Shown: piece after piece, positions 34,170 to 42,818 of the stretch
Numbering within the stretch: position 1 is the first letter of the stretch
Layout: each line of letters begins with the position of its first letter
Source of the DNA: Roseicyclus persicicus
GTDB lineage: Bacteria; Pseudomonadota; Alphaproteobacteria; Rhodobacterales; Rhodobacteraceae
Direction of reading: 5' to 3'
Length of the DNA stretch: 64,000 nt
Assembly (NCBI RefSeq): GCF_012395815.1
Contig: NZ_JAAZQQ010000004.1
Coordinates: 269,018 to 333,017 of the forward strand
The notes under the pieces: generated by a model
Database searches by the model: none
What the model was told of the DNA's origin: nothing
The model's input: only the letters and a program-made list of their open reading frames with translations
Translations under genes and position numbers: made by a program

Positions 34170-35093
34170 ATGCCGCATGACATCGTGATCCTCGGCGTCT
34201 TCGTCGCCGATGCCGCCTTTCGCTGCAACCGGCTGCCGCGGCTGGGCGAGACGCTGATCGGGACGGGCTTTACCCTCGGCCCCGGCGGCAAGGGATCGAA
34301 CCAGGCGGTGGCGGCGGCCAAGGCCGGGGGCGACGTGGGGTTCCTCGCCCGGATCGGCGACGACACCTTCGGCGCGATGGGCATGGCGACCTGGGAGGCG
34401 GCGGGGGTGACGCCGCTGGTGATCCGCGACGCCACGCGCGCCACGGGGGCGGCGGGCATCTTCATCGAGGAGACTGAGGGGCGGAACGCCATCGTCATCA
34501 GCCCCGGCGCGGCGGCGGCGATCACCGTGGCGGACGTGGAGGCGCAGGCGGCGACCATCGCGGGGGCGAAGGTGGCGGTGACGCAGCTGGAGCAGCCGGT
34601 GGCGGTGGCCGAGCGGTTCCTGCGGATCGCGGCGGCCGGCGGGGCGGCGACGATCCTGAACCCCGCGCCCGCGGCACCCCTGCCCGAGGGGATGCTGGCG
34701 CTCTGCGACTACGTCACCCCGAACGAGGCCGAGGCGGCGGAGCTGACCGGCATCCCGGTCACCGACCGCGCCAGCGCGGCGGTGGCGGCCGACGCGCTGC
34801 TGGCGCAGGGCGTGCGACGGGCGGCGATCGTGACGCTGGGCGGCGACGGGGCGCTGGTGCGCGACGCGGCCGGCGTGCGCCATGTGCCGGCTATGCAGGC
34901 GGGGCCGGTGGTGGACACGACCGGGGCGGGCGACGCCTTCAACGGCGGCTTCGCGGCGGGGCTGGCGGCGGGCATGGACCTGGACGCCGCGCTGCGCTTC
35001 GGCACGGCGGTGGCGGCGCTGTCGGTGACGCGACACGGCACGGCGGCGTCCATGCCGACGCGGGCGGAGGTGGAGGCGCTGCTGGCGCGCTGA
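34170..35093 (+). CDS. Ribokinase-family carbohydrate kinase
   Basis: A 307-residue PfkB-family kinase. The sugar-binding start has G-P-G-G-K-G-S-N-Q-A near 40-49, N-P-A-P-A near 165, and the ATP/anion motif D-T-T-G-A-G-D-A-F-N-G-G near 250-261. These point to ribokinase or a close relative phosphorylating a pentose. GGAGGG stands four bases before the ATG. It is monocistronic and convergent with the Dabb gene. No ribose transporter is adjacent. Confidence 0.9.
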   Translation: MPHDIVILGVFVADAAFRCNRLPRLGETLIGTGFTLGPGGKGSNQAVAAAKAGGDVGFLARIGDDTFGAMGMATWEAAGVTPLVIRDATRATGAAGIFIEETEGRNAIVISPGAAAAITVADVEAQAATIAGAKVAVTQLEQPVAVAERFLRIAAAGGAATILNPAPAAPLPEGMLALCDYVTPNEAEAAELTGIPVTDRASAAVAADALLAQGVRRAAIVTLGGDGALVRDAAGVRHVPAMQAGPVVDTTGAGDAFNGGFAAGLAAGMDLDAALRFGTAVAALSVTRHGTAASMPTRAEVEALLAR

Positions 35094-35096
35094 AGC

Positions 35097-35117
35097 GGCG
35101 GCGCGCGGTCGGCGCCG
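35097..35117. terminator. Hairpin between ribokinase and Dabb genes
   Basis: An 8-bp stem (GGCGGCGC / GCGCCGCC) with a five-base loop starts three bases after the ribokinase stop and lies in the convergent gap. A short T-triplet is found about 13 bases further on. It probably ends the ribokinase transcript and perhaps the long minus-strand operon. Confidence 0.55.
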
Positions 35118-35183
35118 CCGGGAGTGCGTATTTGGGGAAAGATGAAGCCGGGCCGCCGGCGACGGCTCTGCGGTGCCCGCCCG

Positions 35184-35492
35184 TCAGAGCTCAAGATCGG
35201 CGACGAAGATGCCCGCGTGGCCGCCCTTCGACGCGGCGACCAGCATTCCGCCGGCGCGGACGTGGTCGGGGTGCGCCTTGTAGGCCAGATGCGCGGCGCG
35301 GTCCGTGAAGAAGACCGAGAAGCCGTAGGCATAGCGCGCGGACTTGCCCTCGAAATCGCGGTTCGGGCCGTGGGTGAAGTGCGAGGCGCCGGGCAGCGCG
35401 TCGCAGACCGCGGCGAGGATCGGCATGGCGGCCTCGATCCGCGCGAGGCCCTCGGGGCCGTCGGGGTCCATCAGGACGATGTGGTGCAGCAT
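35184..35492 (-). CDS. Dabb-family (stress-responsive alpha/beta barrel) protein
   Basis: A 102-residue dimeric alpha/beta-barrel type protein: M-L-H-H-I-V-L-M at the start, F-T-H-G-P-N-R-D-F near 39-47, Y-A-Y-G-F-S-V-F-F-T-D near 54-64, and Y-K-A-H-P-D-H near 70-76 are family features. GAGGG precedes the ATG, three bases after the glycerate kinase stop, so it is the last gene of the long operon. In bacteria these proteins are often small isomerase- or cyclase-like partners, with no assigned reaction here. Confidence 0.88.
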   Translation of the reverse strand: MLHHIVLMDPDGPEGLARIEAAMPILAAVCDALPGASHFTHGPNRDFEGKSARYAYGFSVFFTDRAAHLAYKAHPDHVRAGGMLVAASKGGHAGIFVADLEL

Positions 35493-35495
35493 GGC

Positions 35496-36728
35496 TCAGC
35501 CCTCGATCAGGATGGCGCGGAAGTCGTTGACGTTGGTGAGCGTGGGGCCGGGGACGACCTGCGCGTCAATCTTGTCAAAGAATGTGTGGGCGTCGTTGCG
35601 GGCGAGGGCCAGCGCGGGATCGACGCCCGCCGCAGCGGCGCGGGCAAGCGTGTGGGGGCCGATCACCGCGCCCGCGACCTCAGCCGCGCCGTCGACGCCA
35701 TCGGTGTCGCAGGCGATGGCGTGGATGCCGGGTGCGCCGTTCAGCGCGAGGGCGAGGGCCAGCGCGTATTCCGCGTTGGGCCCGCCGACGCCGTCGCCGC
35801 GTTTCGTCACCGTCAGCTCGCCGCCCGACAGGATCAGGCGGGGGCCCGTCGCCTTGAGCGCGAGCGCGGCATGGGCTCCGGCGACCTCGCGCGCCTCGCC
35901 CTCCAGCGCGTCGCCGAGGATCTCAACGGTATAGCCATGGGCGCGGGCAAGATCGGCGGCGGCGGCGAGCGACTGGGCGGGCGCGGCGTAGATCACGTTC
36001 TCGACGCGGGACAGGCGCGGATCGTCGGGCAGGACGGGGTCGCCGCCGGCCTCGAGGAAGGCGCGGATGGCAGGCGCGGGCGCGACGCCCCAGCGGGCAA
36101 GGGCGGCCAGCGCGCGGGCGGCATCGCCGCGGTGGCCGACGGTGGGGCCCGAGGCGATGTCGCCGGGGTTGTCGCCGGGGACGTCCGAGATCATCAGGGC
36201 GAGCATCCGCGCGGGGTAGGCCGCCGCGGCGAGGCGGCCGCCCTTCACGGCCGAGATCTCCTTGCGGATGCCGTTGATCTCGCCGATCGGCGCGCCCGAG
36301 GCGAGCAACCCCTGGGTCAGCGCCTGCTTCTCGGCCAGCGTGATCCCGTCCGCAGGCGCGCAAAGCAGCGCCGAGCCACCGCCCGAGATCAGCGCCAGCA
36401 CGAAGTCGCCCTCGCCCACGCCCGCCAGCAGGTCGAGCATCCTGCGCGTCGCCGCGACGCCGGCGGCGTCGGGCACCGGGTGCGCGGCCTCGACGATCTC
36501 GATGCCTGCGCAGGGGCGGGCATAGCCGTAGCGCGTGATGACCAGCCCCTCGCAGGGGCCCCAGGCGGCCTCGACCGCCTCGGCCATGCGGGCGCTGGCC
36601 TTGCCGGCGCCGACCACGACGACACGGCCCTCGGGCTTGGCAGGCAGGGCGCGGGCGAGGCTCTGCATCGGGTCGGCCACCTCGACCGCCTTGGCGAAGA
36701 GGGCGCGGAGCAGGTTGTCGGGCGTCAT
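35496..36728 (-). CDS. Glycerate 2-kinase (type II, MOFRL family)
   Basis: A 410-residue kinase forming 2-phosphoglycerate from glycerate. It has V-G-A-G-K-A-S-A-R-M-A near 40-50, S-G-G-G-S-A-L near 114-120, K-E-I-S-A-V-K-G-G-R-L near 154-164, S-D-V-P-G-D-N-P near 181-188, and a C-terminal MOFRL part with G-G-P-N-A-E-Y-A-L-A. It places the pathway outlet in glycolysis, so the upstream catabolic steps probably yield glycerate or tartronate semialdehyde. Its ATG overlaps the LacI gene stop. Confidence 0.93.
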   Translation of the reverse strand: MTPDNLLRALFAKAVEVADPMQSLARALPAKPEGRVVVVGAGKASARMAEAVEAAWGPCEGLVITRYGYARPCAGIEIVEAAHPVPDAAGVAATRRMLDLLAGVGEGDFVLALISGGGSALLCAPADGITLAEKQALTQGLLASGAPIGEINGIRKEISAVKGGRLAAAAYPARMLALMISDVPGDNPGDIASGPTVGHRGDAARALAALARWGVAPAPAIRAFLEAGGDPVLPDDPRLSRVENVIYAAPAQSLAAAADLARAHGYTVEILGDALEGEAREVAGAHAALALKATGPRLILSGGELTVTKRGDGVGGPNAEYALALALALNGAPGIHAIACDTDGVDGAAEVAGAVIGPHTLARAAAAGVDPALALARNDAHTFFDKIDAQVVPGPTLTNVNDFRAILIEG

Positions 36729-37738
36729 GCGGCGGGTCCGAGGCTGGAGGCGCGGGGAACGAGGCGCACGGGGATGCGCAGTTCGGGCTCGGGCCGCTGC
36801 CCCTCGACCATCCAGGCCAGCAGCCGCGCGGCGGTGTCCCGCGCGAAGCCGGCGATGTCGCAGGAGACGGAGGACAGCTGCGGCCAGCTCTGCGCGGCCT
36901 CCTCGATGTCGTCGAAGCCGACCACGCGGAACCCCTGCCCCACCGGCCGCCCGGCGCGGGCGAAGCCGGCCATCAGGCCGAGCGCGACGAGGTCGTTGAA
37001 GCAGACGGCCGCGTCGACCTCGGGGTGATCGGCCAGCAGCGTGTCGGCGGCCTGCATCCCGAAGGCGCGGGTGGACTTGCCGTGCAGCGCGACCTGGTCC
37101 AGCCCCTCGGCCTTCAGCACCTCGCGCCAGCCCGATTTCCGTTCGCGCGTGATCGCCCGGCCCGGCAAGCCGCCGACGAAGGCGATGTGCCGCGCGCCCT
37201 GGTCCAGCAAATGCCGCGTCGCCTCGGCGCTGCCGGCGGCGTAGTCGAAGCTGGCGAAGGGAAACAGGTCGGTCCGCTCGTCCATCCGGCGCAGCACCTG
37301 CAGCACGGGCAGGCCGGTGCGGGCCAGCTGGTCGAAGGTGTCGGACGCCTCGCCATAGGCGGGCGAGATCACCAGCGCGGCGACGCCGTGTTCGATCATG
37401 GAGCCGACGAGTTTCGCCTGCAGCTCGGGGTCCTCGTCGGAATTGGCGATGACGGTGGCGTAGCCCTCGGCGGCCAGCGCCATCTGCAGCGAGGTGGCGA
37501 ACTCGGTGAAGAAGGGGTTGCGCAGGTCGTTGATCACGAGGCCCACCAGCCCGACCGAGGCCGAGCGCAGGTTGGCGGCGGCACGGTTGTAGACGTAGCC
37601 GATCTCGGCCATCGCGGCCTCGACGGTCTTGCGGGTCTCGGGCCGGACCTGCTTCGAGCCCTGCAGCACGAGCGAGACGGTGGATTTCGACACGCCCGCG
37701 CGGGCGGCGACATCCATGATGGTGGGGCGGCGTTTCAT
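36725..37738 (-). CDS. LacI-family regulator of the GMC/DUF993 operon
   Basis: A 337-residue regulator: helix-turn-helix at residues 5-25 (T-I-M-D-V-A-A-R-A-G-V-S-K-S-T-V-S-L-V-L), hinge near 45-60, then a periplasmic-binding-protein-like sensor. It is encoded inside the operon it probably controls, between DUF993 (9-base gap) and glycerate kinase (ATGA overlap). The CG-centred operator upstream of the operon (42754-42769) and the copy at 53359-53374 are the natural candidate sites. Effector unknown. Confidence 0.92.
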   Translation of the reverse strand: MKRRPTIMDVAARAGVSKSTVSLVLQGSKQVRPETRKTVEAAMAEIGYVYNRAAANLRSASVGLVGLVINDLRNPFFTEFATSLQMALAAEGYATVIANSDEDPELQAKLVGSMIEHGVAALVISPAYGEASDTFDQLARTGLPVLQVLRRMDERTDLFPFASFDYAAGSAEATRHLLDQGARHIAFVGGLPGRAITRERKSGWREVLKAEGLDQVALHGKSTRAFGMQAADTLLADHPEVDAAVCFNDLVALGLMAGFARAGRPVGQGFRVVGFDDIEEAAQSWPQLSSVSCDIAGFARDTAARLLAWMVEGQRPEPELRIPVRLVPRASSLGPAA

Positions 37739-37747
37739 GCGCCCTTG

Positions 37748-38911
37748 TTAGCCGCCGATCCCGTGCAGCGCCAAGAGCGTTCGCATCCGCCCCTGCGCCA
37801 GGTCGGGATCGCGCAGCAGGCGGGCACGGTCGGCAAGCCGGTAGACCTCGGCGTAATGGGTGATCTCGCGCGAGGACTGGAAGCCTGCGGGCATGACGAA
37901 GTGGGACTGGGTGCCGTTGAGCCAGCTGAGGAAGGCGACGCCGGCCTTGTAGAACTGGGTGGGCGCCTTGAAGATCTCGCGGCTGAGCGGGACGGTGGGG
38001 GCAAGGAGCGCGTGGTAGGTGGCGCGGTCGCCTGTCGCCAGCGCCTCCAGCGCCTGCGCGGCGGCCGGCGCGATGGCAGCGAAGATGCCGAGAAGTGCGT
38101 GGGAGAAGTGGGTGCCGTCGCCCTCGATGAGGGCGGCGTAGTTGAAATCGTCGCCGGTGTAGAGGCGGACGCCCTCGGGCAGCTGGGCGCGGAACGCCTC
38201 CTCGTGGGACTGGTCGAGGAGGCTGATCTTGATGCCGTCGACCTTGGCGGCGTGGCGGCGGATCAGGTCGAGCACGACGGTGTTGGCGGTGGCGATGTCA
38301 TAGGCGCCCCAGTAGCCGGTCAGCGCCGGGTCGAACATGTCGCCGAGCCAGTGCAGGATCACCGGGCTTGCCGATTCTTCTATAAGAGTATCGTAGACGC
38401 GGGCGTAGTCCTCGGGCCCGGCCTTGAGCGCGGGCAGCGCACGGGTGGCCATCAGGATCAGCTGCCCGCCCGCGGCCTCGATGGCGGCCATCTGGGTGCG
38501 GTAGGCGTCGAGGATGGTGTCGAGGCTGGTCAGCTCCGCCAGCGTCTTGTGATCCGTCCCCGCCCCGCAGGCGACGCGCGGCTTCATCGGGTGGGCCCTG
38601 GCGTCGCGCATGGTGCGCTCGATCAGCTCCTTCGCGGTCAGCCAGTCCACGCCCATCCCGCGCTGCGCGGTGTCCATCGCCTCGGCCAGCCCCAGCCCCT
38701 GGTCCCAGAGGCCGTGGCGGAAGGCCAGCGTCGCGTCCCAGTCCACCGCCGGGCGGCCCTGCCACGGGGCGCGTTCGGCCAGCGGGTCGGAGATGACGTG
38801 GGCAGCGGCGAAGGCGGTGCGGGTGAGCGGCACGGATGGCGCGCGCGGCACCAGCGGCGCGCCCGTCAGGCGGTAGTCCTCCAGCGTCCCGGCATAGGTC
38901 GGCAACAGCAT
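37748..38911 (-). CDS. DUF993 dihydrodipicolinate-synthase-like protein
   Basis: A 387-residue protein of the DUF993 family, distantly related to class I aldolases of the DapA superfamily. The segment V-D-G-I-K-I-S-L-L-D near 224-233 puts a lysine where a Schiff-base lysine is expected, and L-Y-T-G-D-D-F-N-Y is near 251-259. The reaction is not established; a retro-aldol or dehydration of an oxidised sugar acid is inferred from context. It starts two bases after the GMC gene stop. Confidence 0.85.
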   Translation of the reverse strand: MLLPTYAGTLEDYRLTGAPLVPRAPSVPLTRTAFAAAHVISDPLAERAPWQGRPAVDWDATLAFRHGLWDQGLGLAEAMDTAQRGMGVDWLTAKELIERTMRDARAHPMKPRVACGAGTDHKTLAELTSLDTILDAYRTQMAAIEAAGGQLILMATRALPALKAGPEDYARVYDTLIEESASPVILHWLGDMFDPALTGYWGAYDIATANTVVLDLIRRHAAKVDGIKISLLDQSHEEAFRAQLPEGVRLYTGDDFNYAALIEGDGTHFSHALLGIFAAIAPAAAQALEALATGDRATYHALLAPTVPLSREIFKAPTQFYKAGVAFLSWLNGTQSHFVMPAGFQSSREITHYAEVYRLADRARLLRDPDLAQGRMRTLLALHGIGG

Positions 38912-38913
38912 CG

Positions 38914-40500
38914 TCAGGCCCTCGCGTCTGCGCGGATCATGTCGGCGGCCTTTTCGCCGATCATGATCGCCGCGGCGTTGGTGTTGGAGGAAATCACCGT
39001 CGGCATGATGGAGTTGTCCACCACGCGCAGCCGGTCGATCCCGTTGAACCGCAGGCGCGTGTCCACCACGGCGGCGGGGTCGGAGCCCATCCGGCAGGTG
39101 CCCGCGCAATGGTGCGAGGTCTTGGAATGCTCGCAGACGAAGTCGTAGTAGTCCTGCTCGGTCCGCACGTCGGGGCCGGGCAGGCGCTCGGCCTTGACGT
39201 ATTTGGCAAGTGGCGCCTGCGCCATGATCTCCTGCGTCAGCTTGAGGCCGCGGATCGACATCTCGCGGTCGCGGGCGTCCTGCAGGTAGTTGGGGTCGAT
39301 CAGCGGGGCGCGGGCGGGGTCGCTCGAGGCAAGCCGCACGGTGCCGCGCGACCGGGGGCGCAGGTGGCAACTGTTCAGCGTCACGCCGCCCTGCGGCATG
39401 GCGGCGACGCCCTTCTCGATGCCGGTGCCGAGGCCGAGGTGGAACTGGATGTCGGGTGACCGCGCGTCGGGGTCGGCATACCAGAAACCGCCGGTCTCGA
39501 AGAGGGACGAAGCGACGGGGCCCTTGCGCGTCAGCAGGTATTGCAGCCCCGCCAGCGCGGCCATGTGGGGCTTGGCGTAGCGGTCGTAGCTGTAGGGGCC
39601 CTTGAGCTCGACGATGCAGTAGAGGTCGAGGTGGTCCTGCAGGTTCTCGCCCACCTGCGGCTGGTCGAGGACGACGGGGATCCCAAGATCTTGTAGATGA
39701 TCAGCAGGCCCGATCCCCGACAGCTGCAACAGCCGCGGCGAGCCGATGGCGCCGGAGGACAGCAGCACCTCCTGCGTCGCGGTGATGCGCGTGCCGTCGA
39801 CCAGCTCCACGCCCGTCGCGCGCCCCGCCTCCACCGTGATCCGCCGGACCTGCACACCCGTGCGGACGGTCAGGTTCGCCCGGCCCTCGTTCGGCGCGAC
39901 ATAGGCCATGGCGGCCGAGGACCGTCGGGCGTTGCGCTGGGTCAGCTGGTAGTAGGCGACCCCGTCCTGCCGTTCGCCGTTCACGTCCATGTTCCGCGGG
40001 ATGCCCAGCGCCGCGGCGGCCTCGAAATACGCCTCGCAGATCGGCAGCGGCGCGATGGGCTGCGACACGCCCAGGGGGCCGCCCTTGCCGTGATACAGGT
40101 TGTCGAAGGTGTCGTTGTCCTCGGCCTTGCGGAAATAGGGCAGGACATCCTCGTAGCCCCAGCCGTCGCAGCCCATCTGCCGCCAGTCGTCGTAATCCTG
40201 CGCGGCACCGCGGGTGTAGATCTGCGCGTTCACGGCCGAGCCGCCGCCGATCACCTTGGCCTGCGTGTAGTTGAACACGCGGTTCTTCATGTGCCGCTGT
40301 GGCACCGTCTCCCAGCCCCAGGATCCGATGCCCTTGGTCATCTTCGCGAAGCCCGCGGGCAGGTGGTAGAAGGGGTGCCGGTCGCGCCCCCCGGCCTCGA
40401 GCAGCAGGACGCGCGCGGCGGGGTCCTCGGACAGGCGGCCGGCCAGCACGCAGCCGGCGCTGCCGCCGCCGATGATGATGTAGTCGTAGCCGTCGGCCAT
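38914..40500 (-). CDS. GMC-family oxidoreductase, choline-dehydrogenase-like
   Basis: A 528-residue FAD enzyme: Y-D-Y-I-I-I-G-G-G-S-A-G-C-V at 4-17, G-G-G-S-A-V-N-A near 85-92, and a catalytic-site H-H-C-A-G-T-C-R-M-G-S-D near 460-471 with D-N-S-I-M-P-T and S-N-T-N-A-A further on. GMC enzymes oxidise alcohols, including sugars and cyclic polyols. It has no signal peptide. It follows the SDR gene after nine bases. Choline itself is not implied, as no betaine-type context is present. Confidence 0.93.
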   Translation of the reverse strand: MADGYDYIIIGGGSAGCVLAGRLSEDPAARVLLLEAGGRDRHPFYHLPAGFAKMTKGIGSWGWETVPQRHMKNRVFNYTQAKVIGGGSAVNAQIYTRGAAQDYDDWRQMGCDGWGYEDVLPYFRKAEDNDTFDNLYHGKGGPLGVSQPIAPLPICEAYFEAAAALGIPRNMDVNGERQDGVAYYQLTQRNARRSSAAMAYVAPNEGRANLTVRTGVQVRRITVEAGRATGVELVDGTRITATQEVLLSSGAIGSPRLLQLSGIGPADHLQDLGIPVVLDQPQVGENLQDHLDLYCIVELKGPYSYDRYAKPHMAALAGLQYLLTRKGPVASSLFETGGFWYADPDARSPDIQFHLGLGTGIEKGVAAMPQGGVTLNSCHLRPRSRGTVRLASSDPARAPLIDPNYLQDARDREMSIRGLKLTQEIMAQAPLAKYVKAERLPGPDVRTEQDYYDFVCEHSKTSHHCAGTCRMGSDPAAVVDTRLRFNGIDRLRVVDNSIMPTVISSNTNAAAIMIGEKAADMIRADARA

Positions 40501-40509
40501 GGTCTTTCC

Positions 40510-41250
40510 TCAGAGCCGGGGGATGGACAGCCCGCCATCGACGGGGATCACGGCCCCCGTGGCGAAGGCGAAATCGCCGCGGGCGAGCGGCAGGATGGTC
40601 TGCGCGATGTCGGCGGGCGTGCCCCAGCGGCGGGCGGGGACAAGGCCGTCGGCGATGCGCTGGTCGTAGCGGTCGACCACGGGGGCGGTCATCGGCGTGG
40701 CGATGATGCCGGGGCGGATGTCGTAGACGCCGATGTTGTCGGCGGCGAGGCGGGCGGCGAAGGCCTGCGCCATCATCGCGGCACCGGCCTTGGACATGCA
40801 GTATTCCGCGCGGTCGGGCGAGACCATGGTGGCGCTGACCGAGGTGACGAAGATTATGGAGCGGAAGGGGTCGGGCGGCAGGGCCAGCATCCGGCGCGCG
40901 ACCTCTTGTGCAAGAAAGAAGGCGCCGCGCAGGTTGATGGCCATGCAGCGGTCGAAGCTCTCGGCGGTCATGTCGAGGAGGTCGCCGCGGACCATCGCGG
41001 GGACGCCGGCGTTGGAGACGAAGGTCGTCACCGGGCCGACCGCCTCCATCAGCGCCGCGACCGACGAGATGTCGGACAGGTCGTGGCGGTGGTAGGTCGC
41101 GCCCGGCATCGCGGCCAGCGCCGCCTGCACCGCCGGCGCGTCCGCCGGCTGCTCGGCGGCCAGCGCCACCTGCCAGCCCGCGCCGTGCAACGCCTGCGCG
41201 ATGCCCAGACCGATGCCCTGCTGCCCCCCGGTGATGAGCGCACGTTTCAT
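40510..41250 (-). CDS. SDR-family oxidoreductase
   Basis: A 246-residue SDR: T-G-G-Q-Q-G-I-G-L-G near 7-16, a V-S-N-A-G-V near 82-87, catalytic S (V-T-S-V-S-A-T near 132) and Y-C-M-S-K-A-G near 146-152, with P-V-D-G-G at the C-terminus. It probably reduces or oxidises a keto/hydroxy group in the same pathway as the two GMC enzymes. Its ATG overlaps the upstream GMC stop by four bases. Confidence 0.9.
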   Translation of the reverse strand: MKRALITGGQQGIGLGIAQALHGAGWQVALAAEQPADAPAVQAALAAMPGATYHRHDLSDISSVAALMEAVGPVTTFVSNAGVPAMVRGDLLDMTAESFDRCMAINLRGAFFLAQEVARRMLALPPDPFRSIIFVTSVSATMVSPDRAEYCMSKAGAAMMAQAFAARLAADNIGVYDIRPGIIATPMTAPVVDRYDQRIADGLVPARRWGTPADIAQTILPLARGDFAFATGAVIPVDGGLSIPRL

Positions 41251-42722
41251 GCCGCTTCCTCCGCGATGCGGTCGGCCTGCCTCAGCGCCAGCGCCGCGAT
41301 GGTGAGCGACGGGTTCACCGCCGCCGAGGTCGGCAGGAGGGACGCGTCGCAGATCCAGAGATTTGGGTGGTCGTGGGTGCGGCCGAAGGGGTCGGCCACG
41401 CTGGTCGCCGGGTCGGACCCCAGCCGCGCGGTGCCACACTGGTGCGACGGCGTGGAGCGGTCGAAGGCGCGGGCGAGGACCACGGGGAAGCCGGCGCGTT
41501 TGAGCGCGCCCTTGAGCGTCGCCACCAGCCCCAGATGCGCGTCCCAGTTCGAGCGGCGCCAGTCGAGCACGATCTCGCCGCCCTTCAGGGTCACGCGGCT
41601 GTCGGGGTCGGGGAGATCCTCGGACATGGCGTAGAAGTCGATGGCGCGGTCGGCGATCAGGCGCGCGAGCGGGCCGGGCAGGCCGGTCTGCGCGGCCAGG
41701 ATCGGGGCCGAGACGCGGCCCAGAAGCTGCACGTTGCCAAGGGGTTCGCCCTTCGGCCCGCCGGTGAGGTACCAGTCGTTGACCTGCAGCGTCTTCTGGT
41801 AGACCGACCTGTTCCGGCGCGGCGACAGGGCGAGGACGGCCGAGGCGTTGTGGTTCATGAAGTTGCGCCCGACCTGGTCGGAGCGGTTGGCGAGGCCGCG
41901 GGGATGCACCTCATCGGCCGAGCGCAGGAGCAGGGCGGCGGTGTGGACGGCGCCGGCCGCCAGCACGATCCGCGGGGCTGTGAAGCGGCCCTTGTCGGTC
42001 AGGACGCCGGTGACGCGGCCGCCCTCCACCTCCAGCCGGTCGACGCGGACGCCGGTCTGCAGGCGGACATTGGGGTGCTGCAACGCGAGCGTCAGCGCGG
42101 CGGTTTCGGCGTCGAGCTTGCCGCCGGTGGTGTCGGGAAAGGCATCCCAGGGCGTCGCCGCGCGGGCGAGCCAGCGGTCGAGGTCCACGGCCAGCGGCAG
42201 GGGCGAGGGGTGCAGGCCGGCGGCGGTCAGGCGGCGGGCGAGGTCGGCGATGGCGGGTTCGTGCGGGACCGGCGGGAAGGCGTAGGGCGCGCCATGGGGC
42301 GGCTCGGTCGGGTCCGTCCCCGTGTCGCCCCGCACCTGGTAGAGCGCCTCGGCGCGGTCGTACCACGGGGCGAGCGTGTCGTAGTCGAAGGGCCAGCCGG
42401 GGGTGGTGCCGCCCATGTGCCGCAGCGGCCCGAAATCGGCCGCCCGGTAGCGCATCATCACGGCACCGTAGAACTTGGAGTTGCCGCCGACGCAGGCGTA
42501 GTTGCCGGGGTTGAAGCGGGTGCCGTCCGGGGCCAGCCATGTCTCGGCGGGCCGGAAGTGCCCGCGCCCGAAGATCGCCACCGGGTCGCGCGCCTCGGCG
42601 CTATCCTCCAGCCGCTCGCCGCGTTCGAGGATCAGCACGCGCAGCCCCGTCGGCGCCAGCCCCGCGGCCAGCGTCGCGCCCCCCATCCCGGAGCCGATGA
42701 TGAGGATGTCGGCGTCGCCCAT
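41247..42722 (-). CDS. GMC-family oxidoreductase (first gene of the operon)
   Basis: A 491-residue FAD enzyme with I-L-I-I-G-S-G-M-G-G-A-T near 6-17, G-G-N-S-K-F-Y-G-A near 80-88, and a C-terminal H-Q-C-G-T-A-R-L-G-S-D plus N-P-S-L-T-I, which are GMC features of the glucoside/gluconate-type branch. The start at 42722 is chosen because GGGGAGG stands five bases before it; an in-frame ATG at 42749 has no ribosome site and lies near the operator. It opens the seven-gene operon under the operator at 42754-42769. Confidence 0.9.
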   Translation of the reverse strand: MGDADILIIGSGMGGATLAAGLAPTGLRVLILERGERLEDSAEARDPVAIFGRGHFRPAETWLAPDGTRFNPGNYACVGGNSKFYGAVMMRYRAADFGPLRHMGGTTPGWPFDYDTLAPWYDRAEALYQVRGDTGTDPTEPPHGAPYAFPPVPHEPAIADLARRLTAAGLHPSPLPLAVDLDRWLARAATPWDAFPDTTGGKLDAETAALTLALQHPNVRLQTGVRVDRLEVEGGRVTGVLTDKGRFTAPRIVLAAGAVHTAALLLRSADEVHPRGLANRSDQVGRNFMNHNASAVLALSPRRNRSVYQKTLQVNDWYLTGGPKGEPLGNVQLLGRVSAPILAAQTGLPGPLARLIADRAIDFYAMSEDLPDPDSRVTLKGGEIVLDWRRSNWDAHLGLVATLKGALKRAGFPVVLARAFDRSTPSHQCGTARLGSDPATSVADPFGRTHDHPNLWICDASLLPTSAAVNPSLTIAALALRQADRIAEEAA

Positions 42723-42753
42723 CCTGTCCTCCCCTGACGGCTTCTTCATAGCT

Positions 42754-42769
42754 ATTGGATCGTTCCAAT
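42754..42769. promoter_or_regulatory. LacI-type operator, copy 1
   Basis: ATTGGATCGTTCCAAT has 6-bp inverted arms around a CG centre, the classic LacI-family form. It lies 31 bases upstream of the GMC start codon. A TAGAAT (-10-like) sequence on the minus strand abuts it, so repressor binding would cover the start site. A 17-base identical block is found at 53360-53376 before a second operon. Confidence 0.82.
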
Positions 42770-42777
42770 TCTAGCGG

Positions 42778-42810
42778 AAAAATGCGCCCGCGGGCCGGGG
42801 CGCGCGGGCG
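42778..42810 (-). terminator. Intrinsic terminator of the ABC transporter operon
   Basis: On the minus strand an 8-bp stem (CGCCCGCG / CGCGGGCG) with a ten-base loop is followed by GCATTTTT. It lies just after the ATPase stop at 42819 and before the operator and promoter of the GMC operon, so it separates the two operons. Confidence 0.75.
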
Positions 42811-42818
42811 GCATTGGC

